Part shown: piece after piece, positions 19,380-28,231 of the stretch
Position numbering within the stretch: position 1 is the first letter of the stretch
Layout: each line of letters begins with the position of its first letter
DNA from: Rhizobium sp. JAB6
GTDB lineage: Bacteria; Pseudomonadota; Alphaproteobacteria; Rhizobiales; Rhizobiaceae
Reading direction: 5' to 3'
Length of the DNA stretch: 64,000 bases
NCBI RefSeq assembly: GCF_003024605.1
Contig: NZ_PYJQ01000007.1
Coordinates: forward strand, 1 to 64,000
The notes under the pieces: generated by a model
Seen by the model: the letters and a program-made list of their open reading frames with translations, nothing else
Database searches by the model: none
What the model was told of the DNA's origin: nothing
Program-made: the position numbers and the translations under genes

Positions 19380-20240
19380 ATGGCAACAACAGCCGCGCCC
19401 CGCAGCAACCGGGACATCTGCCTCGCGACGCTTCGCGACACGGACCGTGATCGCTATCTCGCCTGTCTGCTGGCGCCGGAGGAGAAGCGTCCCGCTCTGG
19501 CCGCGCTCTATGCCTTCAACGCCGAGCTGGCGCGCGTGCGCGATCTCGTGCATGAGCCGCTGCCCGGCGAAGTGCGGATGCAGTACTGGCGCGATCTCCT
19601 CGAAGGGCAATCTCACGGCTCGAGCGAGGCCAATCCGCTGGCCTTCGAACTTCTCACTGCGATCGAAGAGTATCGTCTACCGCGCCAGACGCTGATCGAC
19701 ATGATCGATGCGCGCATCTTCGATCTCTACGACGATCCTATGGAAAGCCGCAGCAGCCTGGAAGGCTATGCCGGCGAGACTGCGTCCGCTCTCATCCAGC
19801 TTGCAAGCCTGGTTCTGTCCGCCGACGAGGCGAAGTGTTCCGCAGATGCCGCCGGTCATGCCGGCGTCGCGCAGGCAATCGCCGGTCTGCTGCTTCTGAT
19901 GCCGCTAAATCGCCATCGCGGCCAGCTCTACCTTCCGCTGGAGATTCTCTCGGCGACAGGGCTCGATCGCGACAGTTTTCTCGCCGGTGAAGACAAGCCG
20001 CGCATTTCGGCAGCGGTCGAAGCCTTTGCCGGTCTTGGCCGCGATCATCTCGCCAAGGCGAGGGCCGCAGGCCCCGTACCGCAGGCGATATTCCCCGCCT
20101 TTCTGCCGGTTACATTGGCGGAGCCTGTGTTGAAGAAGGCGCAGAAGCTTGGCGCCGGCATCTTCGATCGATCCCTGGTATTGCCGCAATGGCGCCGGCA
20201 GCTGCGCATGGCGATAGCGTCGATTACAAAGAAAATCTAA
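19380..20240 (+). CDS. Squalene/phytoene synthase-like protein (NDUFAF6-type)
   Basis: A 286-residue protein of the squalene/phytoene synthase fold. The first Asp-rich motif of true prenyl-condensing enzymes (DxxxD) survives only as DLVHE. The second is absent where LLLMPLNRHRGQLYLP aligns with the active-site segment, so it may lack synthase activity. This resembles NDUFAF6 (C8orf38), a complex I assembly factor, more than carotenoid enzymes. It follows the Mth938 domain by 16 bases; no other carotenoid or hopanoid gene is nearby. ATG 19380 was chosen over the upstream in-frame TTG 19353, which would overlap secDF. Fold assignment is firm; the complex I role is inferred. Confidence 0.82.
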   Translation: MATTAAPRSNRDICLATLRDTDRDRYLACLLAPEEKRPALAALYAFNAELARVRDLVHEPLPGEVRMQYWRDLLEGQSHGSSEANPLAFELLTAIEEYRLPRQTLIDMIDARIFDLYDDPMESRSSLEGYAGETASALIQLASLVLSADEAKCSADAAGHAGVAQAIAGLLLLMPLNRHRGQLYLPLEILSATGLDRDSFLAGEDKPRISAAVEAFAGLGRDHLAKARAAGPVPQAIFPAFLPVTLAEPVLKKAQKLGAGIFDRSLVLPQWRRQLRMAIASITKKI

Positions 20241-20317
20241 AATACACCAAGCTCGCGCAAGTCTCGGCGTTTATGGAGATAGCCGGCGCTTGATTTGCAT
20301 TTCAGGGGGATCTTGCA

Positions 20318-20779
20318 GTGGGTATTGTCGTCTGGTGCATACTGTTTGCGATCGTCGTCTTCATCGCCTACTACGCGACGCGCATGGCATCGCAGAACAA
20401 GGAAGACGGCCTGCACGATACCGGTCTTGCCATCCTGGAATTCGGCCGCGCCTTTCCGGCCGAAGCGATCCGCCAGTTGCAGGCGACCGCAGACGGGCAG
20501 GCAGTCTTCGTGCGCCTGCACGATGACAAAGCCGGCTTCATGCGCAACGTGCGCAATCATTTCAGCGTCCATCTGATCGAACCGGGCAGGGCGCGTGCCA
20601 AAATTTCGGAAACCGGACGCGGCTTGACCGTCGATTTCCTCGATGTCCCGCATCACAACGGCACCTTCGAATTCAAGACGCCAGCGGAAGCTGCGGAGGT
20701 CTCGCTCTGGCTGCTCGGCAATTACGTCGCCGGCGAAGACGCGAAGCTCGAGCACCACGCGCCGCCGGCAACAAGCTGA
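20318..20779 (+). CDS. Conserved hypothetical protein with N-terminal membrane anchor
   Basis: A 153-residue protein with an N-terminal transmembrane helix (GIVVWCILFAIVVFIAYYA, residues 2-20) followed by a soluble domain of about 125 residues of mixed alpha/beta character. I do not recognise a named domain. The start GTG 20318 is preceded by GGGGGATCTTGCA, a good ribosome binding site. It follows the phytoene-synthase-like gene by 77 bases on the same strand and may belong to that transcript; the next gene, trmFO, converges on it. It is probably an inner-membrane protein of unknown function. Confidence 0.75.
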   Translation: MGIVVWCILFAIVVFIAYYATRMASQNKEDGLHDTGLAILEFGRAFPAEAIRQLQATADGQAVFVRLHDDKAGFMRNVRNHFSVHLIEPGRARAKISETGRGLTVDFLDVPHHNGTFEFKTPAEAAEVSLWLLGNYVAGEDAKLEHHAPPATS

Positions 20780-20798
20780 AATCCCGAAGCCCGATGTG

Positions 20799-22235
20799 TC
20801 AGGCGCTTTCCGCGAGCACCGGCGCCTGGACGCCAAGCCATTTGGCGCAGTCGGCAAGCGCACGCTTGGCGATCAGCTGACGCTTCATGATGGTCTTGTC
20901 CTTGCCGCGAAAGCGCTTGACGCCCTCCGGCTTGACGATCGAGCCCGGCTCCAGCTCCGGGAAAAGGCCGAAATTGATATTCATCGGCTGGAAGGAGCGT
21001 TTGCCCGGCTCCTCGTCCGAGACGATGTGGCCGCCGGTGATGTGGTTCAGAAGCGAGCCGAGCGCCGTCGTAGCCGGAGGCAGCAAGGGTGCTTCGCCCT
21101 TGCGTTCGGCTGCGGCGAAGCGGCCGGCGAGCAGGCCGATGCTGGCGCTCTCGACATAGCCTTCGCAGCCGGTGATCTGGCCGGCAAAACGCAGGCCGGG
21201 CCGGGACTTCAGCACGAGCGAGCGGTCGAGCAGGGTGGGCGAGTTGATATAGGTATTGCGGTGCAAACCGCCGAGGCGGGCGAATTCCGCATTTTCGAGA
21301 CCCGGAATGAGCCGGAAGATTTCTGCCTGCGCCCCATATTTCAGCTTCGTCTGGAAACCGACCATGTTGTAGAGCGTGCCGAGCGCATTGTCCTGACGCA
21401 ATTGCACGACGGCATAGGCCTTGACCGTCGGATTATGGGCATTGGTCAGCCCCATCGGCTTCATCGGTCCATGGCGCAGCGTCTCGCGACCGCGCTCGGC
21501 CATGACCTCGATCGGCAGGCACCCGTCGAAATAGGGTGTGCCTTCCCATTCCTTGAAGCCGACGGCATCGCCGGCGATCAGGGCATCGACAAAGGCGTTG
21601 TACTGGGCTTCGTCCATCGGGCAGTTGATATAGTCCTTGCCGGTACCGCCGGGACCGACCTTGTCATAGCGCGACTGATACCAGCAGATGTCCATGTTGA
21701 TGCTCTCGCGATAGACGATCGGCGCGATGGCGTCGAAGAAGGCGAGCGCATCCGCGCCCGTTTCCGCCTGGATGGCGCTGGCAAGATCCGGCGCCGTCAG
21801 CGGACCGGTGGCGATGATCGCCTGATCCCATTCCTTGGGCGGCAGCCCCTGGATTTCTTCACGAACGACGGTGATCAAGGGATGGTTTGCAATCGCCTGT
21901 GTTACCGCAGCCGAAAAGCCATCGCGATCGACGGCAAGCGCACCGCCGGCCGGCACTTGATGCTTGTCGGCGCATGCCATGATCAGCGAGCCGGCCATGC
22001 GCATCTCGGCATGGATGACGCCGACGGCATTGCTGGTCGCATCGTCGGAGCGGAATGAGTTGGAGCACACCAGCTCGGCAAGATCGTCCGTCTTGTGCGC
22101 TTCCGTGCCGCGCACGCCGCGCATCTCGTGCAGAATGACGGGAACACCGGCATTGGCGATCTGCCATGCGGCTTCCGAGCCGGCGAGGCCGCCCCCGATA
22201 ACGTGAATGGGAGAATGGGAAGTGATCTGTGTCAT
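20799..22235 (-). CDS. trmFO: Methylenetetrahydrofolate-tRNA-(uracil-5-)-methyltransferase TrmFO
   Basis: Folate- and FAD-dependent enzyme that methylates uridine 54 in the T loop of tRNA. The N-terminal FAD-binding motif is [15 protein letters not shown], and [10 protein letters not shown] and [15 protein letters not shown] later in the chain are family signatures. ATG 22235 (MTQITSHSP) gives 478 residues; a longer in-frame start at 22271 adds an unlikely basic leader. It stands alone, convergent with the upstream plus-strand cluster. Confidence 0.94.
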   Translation of the reverse strand: MTQITSHSPIHVIGGGLAGSEAAWQIANAGVPVILHEMRGVRGTEAHKTDDLAELVCSNSFRSDDATSNAVGVIHAEMRMAGSLIMACADKHQVPAGGALAVDRDGFSAAVTQAIANHPLITVVREEIQGLPPKEWDQAIIATGPLTAPDLASAIQAETGADALAFFDAIAPIVYRESINMDICWYQSRYDKVGPGGTGKDYINCPMDEAQYNAFVDALIAGDAVGFKEWEGTPYFDGCLPIEVMAERGRETLRHGPMKPMGLTNAHNPTVKAYAVVQLRQDNALGTLYNMVGFQTKLKYGAQAEIFRLIPGLENAEFARLGGLHRNTYINSPTLLDRSLVLKSRPGLRFAGQITGCEGYVESASIGLLAGRFAAAERKGEAPLLPPATTALGSLLNHITGGHIVSDEEPGKRSFQPMNINFGLFPELEPGSIVKPEGVKRFRGKDKTIMKRQLIAKRALADCAKWLGVQAPVLAESA

Positions 22236-22352
22236 GCGCGCGTCATTATCACGGGCGGGCCGACGATCCAATGCTTTGCTAAGGCATGCCGCGCAAAACT
22301 GGGCAACGGTGTTATGGCAAACTTAGTCCTTCGTCTGCCCGCCTAATGGGAG

Positions 22353-22709
22353 CTACGTATTGAAAGGCCTCGAGGGCGGTTCTGCAAGAGTGATGCGGTT
22401 TCCGTCAGGATCCGCCAATTGGGCGATCTTTCCATAGTCGCCTTGCGATTCTGCGGTGAGCTTCCCGCCAAAGTCTTCGAGCGATTTGCGAGCTTCATCC
22501 ATTTTCGGCACCACAATGGTCAGTCTGCCGTACCCCGCATTCTCCTTGTCGCGGAAGATTTGAATGTTCGCCCCTGCAACATTGCGCCATTGGATCAACC
22601 CATCCATGGGACGATCGTCAGGCCCTCGGCCGAACAGTCGAGTATAGAAGGTCTCTGCTCGATCCATGCTGGCCGTAGCAAGCGCGGCGTAAATTCCTTG
22701 GATTTGCAT
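22353..22709 (-). CDS. VOC-family (glyoxalase/bleomycin resistance-like) protein
   Basis: A single-domain 118-residue vicinal-oxygen-chelate protein. It shows the beta-alpha-beta pattern and the C-terminal signature LADPDGNRITLAEP, which supplies the usual glutamate ligand. The likely start ATG 22709 gives MQIQGIYAALATASMDRAE, where the family N-terminus begins; the frame is open six codons further. The substrate cannot be inferred. It is a monocistronic gene on the minus strand after trmFO. Confidence 0.8.
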   Translation of the reverse strand: MQIQGIYAALATASMDRAETFYTRLFGRGPDDRPMDGLIQWRNVAGANIQIFRDKENAGYGRLTIVVPKMDEARKSLEDFGGKLTAESQGDYGKIAQLADPDGNRITLAEPPSRPFNT

Positions 22710-22934
22710 TTTCCGCCTCCGTGCCAAAAGGTCTCCACCTGGAAATGAGAAACGCGCGGTTCCGTTCCAAAATGGCGGATGATGGCGGCCGTGACTATGT
22801 CCATTCCGCCGCGTGGGTAGCTTGGCGCAGTATGTCTGGCGGCAACGATATGCGGCGGCGGGCGAGCGGCTCGTCGCGGATCAACGGAAGCTCTGCGAGG
22901 CGATTAACTTGTGCGGCGATCTGATCGCCGGAAT

Positions 22935-22960
22935 CAAAAACGGCGCCCAAAGGCGCCGTC
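22935..22960 (-). terminator. Rho-independent terminator downstream of the first DUF1127 gene
   Basis: On the minus strand the stem ACGGCGCC/GGCGCCGT (22940-22947 with 22952-22959) has a 4-base loop and is followed by TTTTTGATT. It lies about 30 bases past the stop of the 47-residue DUF1127 gene. Confidence 0.85.
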
Positions 22961-22988
22961 TTGAGGCAGTCTGCTCAGTCGGTTCCTA

Positions 22989-23132
22989 TTAACGGAAAGA
23001 ACGAGCAGCGATGTTGCGGATTTCGTAGCGGCTGACGCCGATGTCCGAAAGGGTCTGGCTGGAGAGATTGCCAAGTTCGTTCAGAGTGCGGCGGTAGCTG
23101 ATCCAGTTCTTTGCAATGCGAATCGGGTTCAT
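22989..23132 (-). CDS. DUF1127 small arginine-rich protein (copy 1)
   Basis: A 47-residue protein beginning MNPIRIAKNW and ending IRNIAARSFR. The core LNELGNLSSQTLSDIGVSR matches the DUF1127 consensus (L-x-x-[LM]-[ST]-x-x-x-L-x-D-[IL]-G-[IV]-x-R). The start is supported by GAGGAAAAGATC directly before the ATG on the minus strand, and a terminator follows the stop. DUF1127 proteins are small, basic, often stress-induced proteins of alpha-proteobacteria, some of which act in RNA- or regulator-linked roles. A second copy lies 305 bases upstream, and an sRNA of the anti-Shine-Dalgarno type is on the same strand further upstream. Confidence 0.85.
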   Translation of the reverse strand: MNPIRIAKNWISYRRTLNELGNLSSQTLSDIGVSRYEIRNIAARSFR

Positions 23133-23437
23133 GATCTTTTCCTCGGTATCTTGTTTGCGGGCGGTACGGTTACCGCCTCAGCGCTTGCACTCTATATAGG
23201 CGCGAAGAGGTTGATTGTGCAGTGCAAAGAAGAAGCGTCTGCTATGCATTTGTGCAATATGACGCCCAAAAAGCCGCCAATGCTCAAAATTTGTGTGCCT
23301 TGCGTATGGCGAATAGCTTGGAGGAGAATGGATAATGCTGCGGCTGCTCACTCGATGAGCAAAAAAGAACGCCCGCCGCGGAGGTCCGCAACGGGCGTTG
23401 AGTAGGCTTTCGCTGTTGGGCGAAGCCTATCCGGCGA
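23133..23437. other. Intergenic region between the two DUF1127 genes
   Basis: 305 bases. It holds the terminator of DUF1127 copy 2 (23361-23400) and, presumably, the minus-strand promoter of copy 1 in the AT-rich 23150-23340 part. I see no convincing coding sequence. Confidence 0.5.
23361..23400 (-). terminator. Rho-independent terminator downstream of the second DUF1127 gene
   Basis: On the minus strand AACGCCCG pairs with CGGGCGTT (23392-23399 with 23368-23375) and is followed by CTTTTTTGC. The apical part contains GCGGACCTCCGC, so a CCUCC sequence lies within a small inner stem. Confidence 0.85.
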
Positions 23438-23584
23438 TTAACGGCCGGTAGCTTCGCGAGCAACGCGATGGATGTCGGCGCGGTCGATACCGAGGTCGTG
23501 CAGTTCACGGGCGCTCATGCGGCCGAGTTCGTTAACGGTTTGACGATACTTGCGCCAGTTGTTGAAAGAACGGGTCAGGTTCAT
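23438..23584 (-). CDS. DUF1127 small arginine-rich protein (copy 2)
   Basis: A 48-residue protein beginning MNLTRSFNNW and ending VAREATGR. The core VNELGRMSARELHDLGIDR is a close match to the DUF1127 signature. The ATG at 23584 is preceded by CGAAAGGGACTACC on the minus strand, giving a good ribosome binding site, and the stop is followed by a strong terminator. It resembles copy 1 in length and in the layout NxxRxxR...NELG, suggesting an old tandem duplication. Its upstream region runs toward the alpha-r14-like sRNA on the same strand, an arrangement reminiscent of DUF1127 genes linked to anti-Shine-Dalgarno sRNAs in Rhodobacter. Confidence 0.85.
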   Translation of the reverse strand: MNLTRSFNNWRKYRQTVNELGRMSARELHDLGIDRADIHRVAREATGR

Positions 23585-24010
23585 GGTAGTCCCTTTCGAG
23601 GATCAAGGGATCGAGCAGTTCCGTCATTGGTTCCGTCGTCGATCTAATGGATTTAAATATATGCTGCGCCGCGAAAACTAAAAGCGCGAAAGCTTCATGC
23701 CACCTATGCGTAACGCGCAAGTCTGATGGATGCTTTGCCTAAGATGGTGGCTGCTTTGTGCGCATATCGCGGCCAAAGCGGGCTGCCGCCGGACGTCGAT
23801 TTCCAGCCATTATCAGGCATTTCATGGCCTTGCCGATGGCTGCCGGCTTATAGCCACTTTTTTTACCAGTCCGGCTATTTCCGAGGAGCGAATGTTGCCG
23901 CAAATTGCTTTGCTGCGGTTCGGAAACGAGCTTGGGACTCCTCTCATACCGGCAATTGCCTTCTGCCGGTCGGCAAGGGCATCAGCACAGCATAAACCGA
24001 TTTAGGGAGA
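23585..24010. other. Intergenic region between DUF1127 copy 2 and the sRNA
   Basis: About 425 bases with no supported gene. Short open frames exist but lack ribosome binding sites and recognisable protein character. The part just above 23585 should hold the promoter of DUF1127 copy 2 on the minus strand, but I cannot assign boxes with confidence. Confidence 0.4.
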
Positions 24011-24142
24011 TAAAAAATAACGCCCACCGCGGGAGGAGGATGCGGTGGGCGTCATTTATGATGATCGACGACTTGGGAGGAGGAGTGTCGTCAATCGATC
24101 GGAGCGCATTGGGAGGAGGAGTATGCGGCTCCGAATGTCGTG
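24011..24142 (-). ncRNA. Alpha-r14 (NfeR1/'cuckoo'-type) small RNA with three anti-Shine-Dalgarno hairpin loops
   Basis: On the minus strand three consecutive hairpins each expose UCCUCCUCCC in the loop (complements of 24111-24120, 24075-24084 and 24031-24040). The stems are about CGGAGCCGCAU with AUGCGCUCCG, GACGAC with GUCGUC, and a perfect 10-bp CGCCCACCGC with GCGGUGGGCG. The last is followed by UUAUUUUUUA and so doubles as the Rho-independent terminator. This layout matches what is known of the alpha-r14 family (Sinorhizobium NfeR1/Smr14C), in which loops complementary to the Shine-Dalgarno sequence repress mRNAs by covering their ribosome binding sites. The 3' end is well defined; the 5' end is an estimate, as I could not place the promoter. 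Confidence 0.85.
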
Positions 24143-24457
24143 TCGGGATTCATATCCCCAGGCTAGTCCGATCAGGATCGGCCGGCGCGCCATTGCCGTG
24201 TTTGTTGCAGGATAAATAGTATGACTTTTTGAATTTGTGCAGCGCAATAATTTCATGGGAGGCATGACCTAGGCGCATACCTCTCATCGGTATCTCTTTA
24301 CCGGCCCTGAAGATACTCCATGAGCCCTTAATTTCGTATTAATATGGCACATACCTATGAGCCGAAGCTTCGGCTAGAAACGCGCGGCTCGCATCGATTG
24401 TGCGCGGATTTGTGCTAGCTCTGCCGCGAGCAGAATCGCAACGAGGGGGAGCCGAGC

Positions 24458-25597
24458 ATGTACAGGGGCAGGCTGCAGCGGGATCTGAAGATCTGGACCG
24501 ACAAGGGCCTGGTCGATGCGGTAACGGCGAAAGCCATACTGAGCGAATATGACGGCCGCCAGGCAAGTTTCAGCGCCGGGCGCGTGCTGGCCATCATCGC
24601 CGCCGTGCTTCTCGGCCTCGCCATCTTGCTGTTCATCTCTGCAAACTGGGAGGTTCTTCCGAGAATTGCCCGTCTGCTGGGGCTGGTTGCGATGATATGG
24701 GCCTTCTATCTCGCGGCGGCATATTTGTTAGCCCAAGGCCGCTCCCTCATCGCCGCTGCATTGTTGATTCTCGGCACCTTGAGTTTCGGTGGCGCCATGG
24801 CGCTGGTCGGCCAGATGTACAATCTGTCCGGCGACGAGCTTAGAATGATGACTGTATGGTTCGCCGCGGCCTGCCTCGTCGCGGCCTTGTTCCGCTCCTC
24901 GGCGCAGGTCGGTCTCGCCGGTTTTCTGGCCTGGGCATTTTGCGGCGTCTATCTCTGGGGGCATTTCGATGAATGGTATGGGATCATGCCCTGGATGCCG
25001 CCTCTGATGGCTGCGGTCCTGATTGCACTTGTCCGCTATGTCAACGCGCCCATGGCCCGGCATTTGGCATATCTCATGCTCGTCGGCTGGCTGACATGGC
25101 TCTTTGGCCGGCATGAAGGACTGAATACCGCCATCCTGTTTGCCGCTCTCGGCATGGCGGCGTTTCTCGTCGTCAGCATTCCCGCCTTGCCGCTCCTGCG
25201 CTTTGCACGCACCGCCGGCGCGGCGCCGGCGTTCTACACCTTTTTAGTTGCGTCGATCGGCTTCTTTCTTGTTCATGCCGAGATCAGCAACGGCTCCTTG
25301 GAAAATAATGTCTGGGTCGAGGATAAATTGCCGCTTGTCATCGTGGCAGCAACGACACTGGCGAGCTCGGTGGTAGCCATCTCGCTCAGCGGCCGCGACA
25401 ATGGCGCGGTGCGCTATCTCGCTTACTTCGTCTTTGCCTGCGAAATTCTCTATCTCGCAGGCGAGACGATCGGCTCGATCATCGGCACGGCAGGCTTTTT
25501 CCTTGTCGCCGGCATGGTTGTGGCGATTGCCGCCTGGCTGGTCATCCAGCTGGAACGGCGCTTTTCCGACCAGAACGGGCAGGGGACACGGGCATGA
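24458..25597 (+). CDS. DUF2157 domain-containing multi-pass membrane protein
   Basis: A 379-residue integral membrane protein. The N-terminal soluble part (about residues 1-45: LQRDLKIWTDKGLVDAVTA) is typical of DUF2157. About ten hydrophobic helices follow, beginning with VLAIIAAVLLGLAILLFISA. The function of the family is not known. The stop overlaps the start of the next gene by four bases (ATGA at 25594-25597), so the two are translationally coupled and probably act together. ATG 24458 is preceded by GGGGGAGCCGAGC. Confidence 0.85.
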   Translation: MYRGRLQRDLKIWTDKGLVDAVTAKAILSEYDGRQASFSAGRVLAIIAAVLLGLAILLFISANWEVLPRIARLLGLVAMIWAFYLAAAYLLAQGRSLIAAALLILGTLSFGGAMALVGQMYNLSGDELRMMTVWFAAACLVAALFRSSAQVGLAGFLAWAFCGVYLWGHFDEWYGIMPWMPPLMAAVLIALVRYVNAPMARHLAYLMLVGWLTWLFGRHEGLNTAILFAALGMAAFLVVSIPALPLLRFARTAGAAPAFYTFLVASIGFFLVHAEISNGSLENNVWVEDKLPLVIVAATTLASSVVAISLSGRDNGAVRYLAYFVFACEILYLAGETIGSIIGTAGFFLVAGMVVAIAAWLVIQLERRFSDQNGQGTRA

Positions 25598-26208
25598 GCG
25601 ATATCGCCGAAAAGAGCCCGATCATCGGCTCCTCTCGCTTGTGGATCGCAGCCATCGTCGTTGCCGCTCTGCAGACGGCCGTTCTCGGCTATATGGTCGG
25701 AGAGCGGGCCTGGGGTTTGCGGACCGGCGTCGAGGTTCTCTTGAAGACGGCGCCGGTCGATCCGCGCGATCTTCTGCGCGGCGACTACGTGACCTTGAAC
25801 TACGACATCTCCCGAGTTCCGATCTCGTCATTGGTCGACGGACCGCCGAAAACAAGCCGAAGTGCTTCGATCCTGTCCGTTCGCCTGAAGAAGCAGGAGG
25901 ACGGCTATTGGGGCATTGTCGAATCGTCTTTCGGAGTCCTCGATCCGAAACCCGACACGGTCGTTCTCAAAAGCCTGCCTTACGATTATGTGTTTTATGG
26001 CGATGCAGCCGATCAATCCCAAGCGATGCTCGGCGTTACCTATGGTATCGAACGCTATTATATGCCCGAAGGACAGGGCCGCGAGATCGAAAGTGCCCGC
26101 AACGACAATCGCGTCGCCATCGTGGCGCGCGTGTCTTCCGACGGCGTTGCCCATATCAGAAGCCTGCTCCTCGATGGCAAATCCGTCTACGAGGAGCCGC
26201 TTTACTGA
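25594..26208 (+). CDS. GDYXXLXY domain-containing membrane-anchored protein
   Basis: A 204-residue protein with an N-terminal membrane helix (LWIAAIVVAALQTAVLGYMV, near residues 15-35) and a periplasmic domain. That domain carries the family signature RGDYVTLNYDIS near residue 65 (GDYxxLxY). This domain commonly accompanies DUF2157/DUF4401 membrane proteins, as seen here with an overlapping start. Its function is unknown. No terminator is obvious before tRNA-Leu, 146 bases downstream. Confidence 0.88.
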   Translation: MSDIAEKSPIIGSSRLWIAAIVVAALQTAVLGYMVGERAWGLRTGVEVLLKTAPVDPRDLLRGDYVTLNYDISRVPISSLVDGPPKTSRSASILSVRLKKQEDGYWGIVESSFGVLDPKPDTVVLKSLPYDYVFYGDAADQSQAMLGVTYGIERYYMPEGQGREIESARNDNRVAIVARVSSDGVAHIRSLLLDGKSVYEEPLY

Positions 26209-26354
26209 CGATATCTGCGCGAAGTGCTCCGATAAGCTTTAAGCGTCGTCGCGGAACCGTCATTTTTCCTTTGCGTGGTTTGAAACGGGTGATATAGAGA
26301 CGCCGCGCTCCGGAAGGCCCCATGGGCAGGCATTCGCCGTGCGGTTTTGGGAAC

Positions 26355-26439
<85 letters not shown>

Positions 26440-26718
26440 ACACTGTCTTGTGGACGGGGGGAGGCTGACCAAGCCTGTCTTCCAATATGCCGCAGGACGC
26501 GCCATCTTGCCCAAAGCATCCCGCTTTCGATGAGGAAGGGGACAAGATGTTTTGGCTCGTGACGGGATAGAGCTGCCTTTTGCGCGTTCGGCTGGATGCG
26601 CGGCGCTCTTGCAAGGTGAAAGAGAATTGCATCCAAGCCACGCTCGGGATTTTCCGGCGTCGTGCTCATCGAAACGAACGGCTGTCTGGGCACGGCCGCC
26701 ATGAATGAAGGTAGGACA

Positions 26719-28206
26719 ATGCAGGTTATCGAAACGCTCGCTGAAGGGCTGAAGCGCGAAATCAAGGTGGTCATCCCGGCCAAGGACATGGAAGTGCGCA
26801 TGAACGAGCGCCTCGCCGAGGTCAAGGACAAGGTCCGCATCAACGGCTTCCGTCCGGGCAAGGTTCCGGTCTCGCACCTGAAGAAGGTCTACGGCAAGTC
26901 GATCATGGCCGATCTCGTCAACGAAATCGTTCGCGATCAGCCGCCGGCGATCCTGACCGAGCGCGGCGAAAAGTCGGCCACCCAGCCTGAAATCGCAATG
27001 ACCGAGGACCAGGAAGAGGCCGAAAAGATCCTCTCCGCCCAGGCCGACTTCGAATTCACGCTGTCTTACGAAGTCATCCCGGCGATCGAGCTGAAGCCGG
27101 TCAACGGCATCAAGGTCACCCGCGAAGTCGCTGAAATCACTGAAGATGAAGTGACCGAGCAGATCCTCAAGATTGCCGAAAGCGCCCGCAGCTATGAAGC
27201 CAAGAAGGGCAAGGCCGCCAACGGCGACCGCGTCACCATCGATTACCTCGGCAAGGTCGACGGCGTAGCCTTCGACGGCGGCAAGGACGAAGACGCACAG
27301 CTCGTTCTCGGCTCCAACCGCTTCATCCCGGGCTTCGAAGAGCAGCTCGTCGGCCTCAAGGCTGGCGATGAGAAGGTCATCACCGTAACCTTCCCGGCCG
27401 ACTATCCGGCCAAGAACCTCGCCGGCAAGGAAGCCACCTTCGACATCAACGTCAAGGAAGTTGCAGCTCCCGGCGAAATCGAAATCAACGACGAACTCGC
27501 TTCCAAGCTCGGCATCGAATCCGCCGATCGCCTGAAGGAAATCGTTCGCGGCCAGATCGAAAGCCAGTACGGCTCGGTCACCCGCCAGAAGGTCAAGCGC
27601 CAGATCCTCGACCAGCTTGACGAAATGTACCAGTTCGACACGCCGCAGAAGCTTGTCGACGCTGAATTCGCCAGCATCTGGCGCCAGATCGAAACCGATC
27701 TCAGCGAATCCGGCAAGACCTTCGAAGACGAAGACACCACCGAAGAAAAGGCTCGCGAAGAATACCGCAAGCTCGCAGAGCGCCGCGTTCGCCTCGGCCT
27801 CGTTCTCTCCGAAATCGGCGAAAAGGCCGGTGTCGAAGTCAGCGAAGACGAACTGCAGCGCGCGCTTTACGCACAGCTGCAGCAGTTCCCGGGCCAGGAA
27901 AAGGAAATCCTGGAATTCTTCCGCAAGACGCCAGGCGCTTCCGCCAACCTGCGCGCCCCGATCTTCGAAGAAAAGGTTATCGACCACCTGCTGACCGAGG
28001 TTAACGTCACGGATAAGACCGTTTCCAAGGAAGCGCTGCTGGCCGACGACGAAGAAGAAGACAAGCCGGCTGCCAAGAAGGCCGCTCCGAAGAAGAAGGC
28101 TGCCAAGGCTGAAGCGACGGAAGCCGCTGCCGAAGGCGAAGAAGCTGCCGCTCCGAAGAAGAAGGCCGCCCCGAAGAAGAAGGCTGCTGAAGACAGCGCC
28201 GAATAA
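26719..28206 (+). CDS. tig: Trigger factor (ribosome-associated chaperone and peptidyl-prolyl isomerase)
   Basis: Chaperone that binds ribosomes and shields nascent chains. The ribosome-binding signature is NGFRPGKVP near residue 42 (GFRxGKxP), the FKBP-type PPIase domain spans about residues 165-250 ([13 protein letters not shown]), and the helical C-terminal chaperone domain follows. ATG 26719 ([14 protein letters not shown]) gives 495 residues; the frame is open upstream to 26662 but lacks conservation. The last 45 residues are an unusual histone-H1-like tail rich in Lys, Ala and Pro with repeated APKKKAA units and interspersed glutamates. A clear terminator follows. Confidence 0.95.
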   Translation: MQVIETLAEGLKREIKVVIPAKDMEVRMNERLAEVKDKVRINGFRPGKVPVSHLKKVYGKSIMADLVNEIVRDQPPAILTERGEKSATQPEIAMTEDQEEAEKILSAQADFEFTLSYEVIPAIELKPVNGIKVTREVAEITEDEVTEQILKIAESARSYEAKKGKAANGDRVTIDYLGKVDGVAFDGGKDEDAQLVLGSNRFIPGFEEQLVGLKAGDEKVITVTFPADYPAKNLAGKEATFDINVKEVAAPGEIEINDELASKLGIESADRLKEIVRGQIESQYGSVTRQKVKRQILDQLDEMYQFDTPQKLVDAEFASIWRQIETDLSESGKTFEDEDTTEEKAREEYRKLAERRVRLGLVLSEIGEKAGVEVSEDELQRALYAQLQQFPGQEKEILEFFRKTPGASANLRAPIFEEKVIDHLLTEVNVTDKTVSKEALLADDEEEDKPAAKKAAPKKKAAKAEATEAAAEGEEAAAPKKKAAPKKKAAEDSAE

Positions 28207-28231
28207 TCGGTTTTCTACCGGACTGAAATCG

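Noticed and set aside
22815..22991. Plus-strand open frame of about 59 codons (QYVWRQRYAAAGERL...) ending beside DUF1127 copy 1
   Set aside because: Protein-like composition but weak start context, no family, and it runs through the terminator and stop region of the opposing DUF1127 gene. Could be a decayed gene; evidence too thin.
23705..24005. Plus-strand open frames of about 90 codons between DUF1127 copy 2 and the sRNA
   Set aside because: No ribosome binding site, no domain, and two overlapping frames of similar length, which suggests chance openness.
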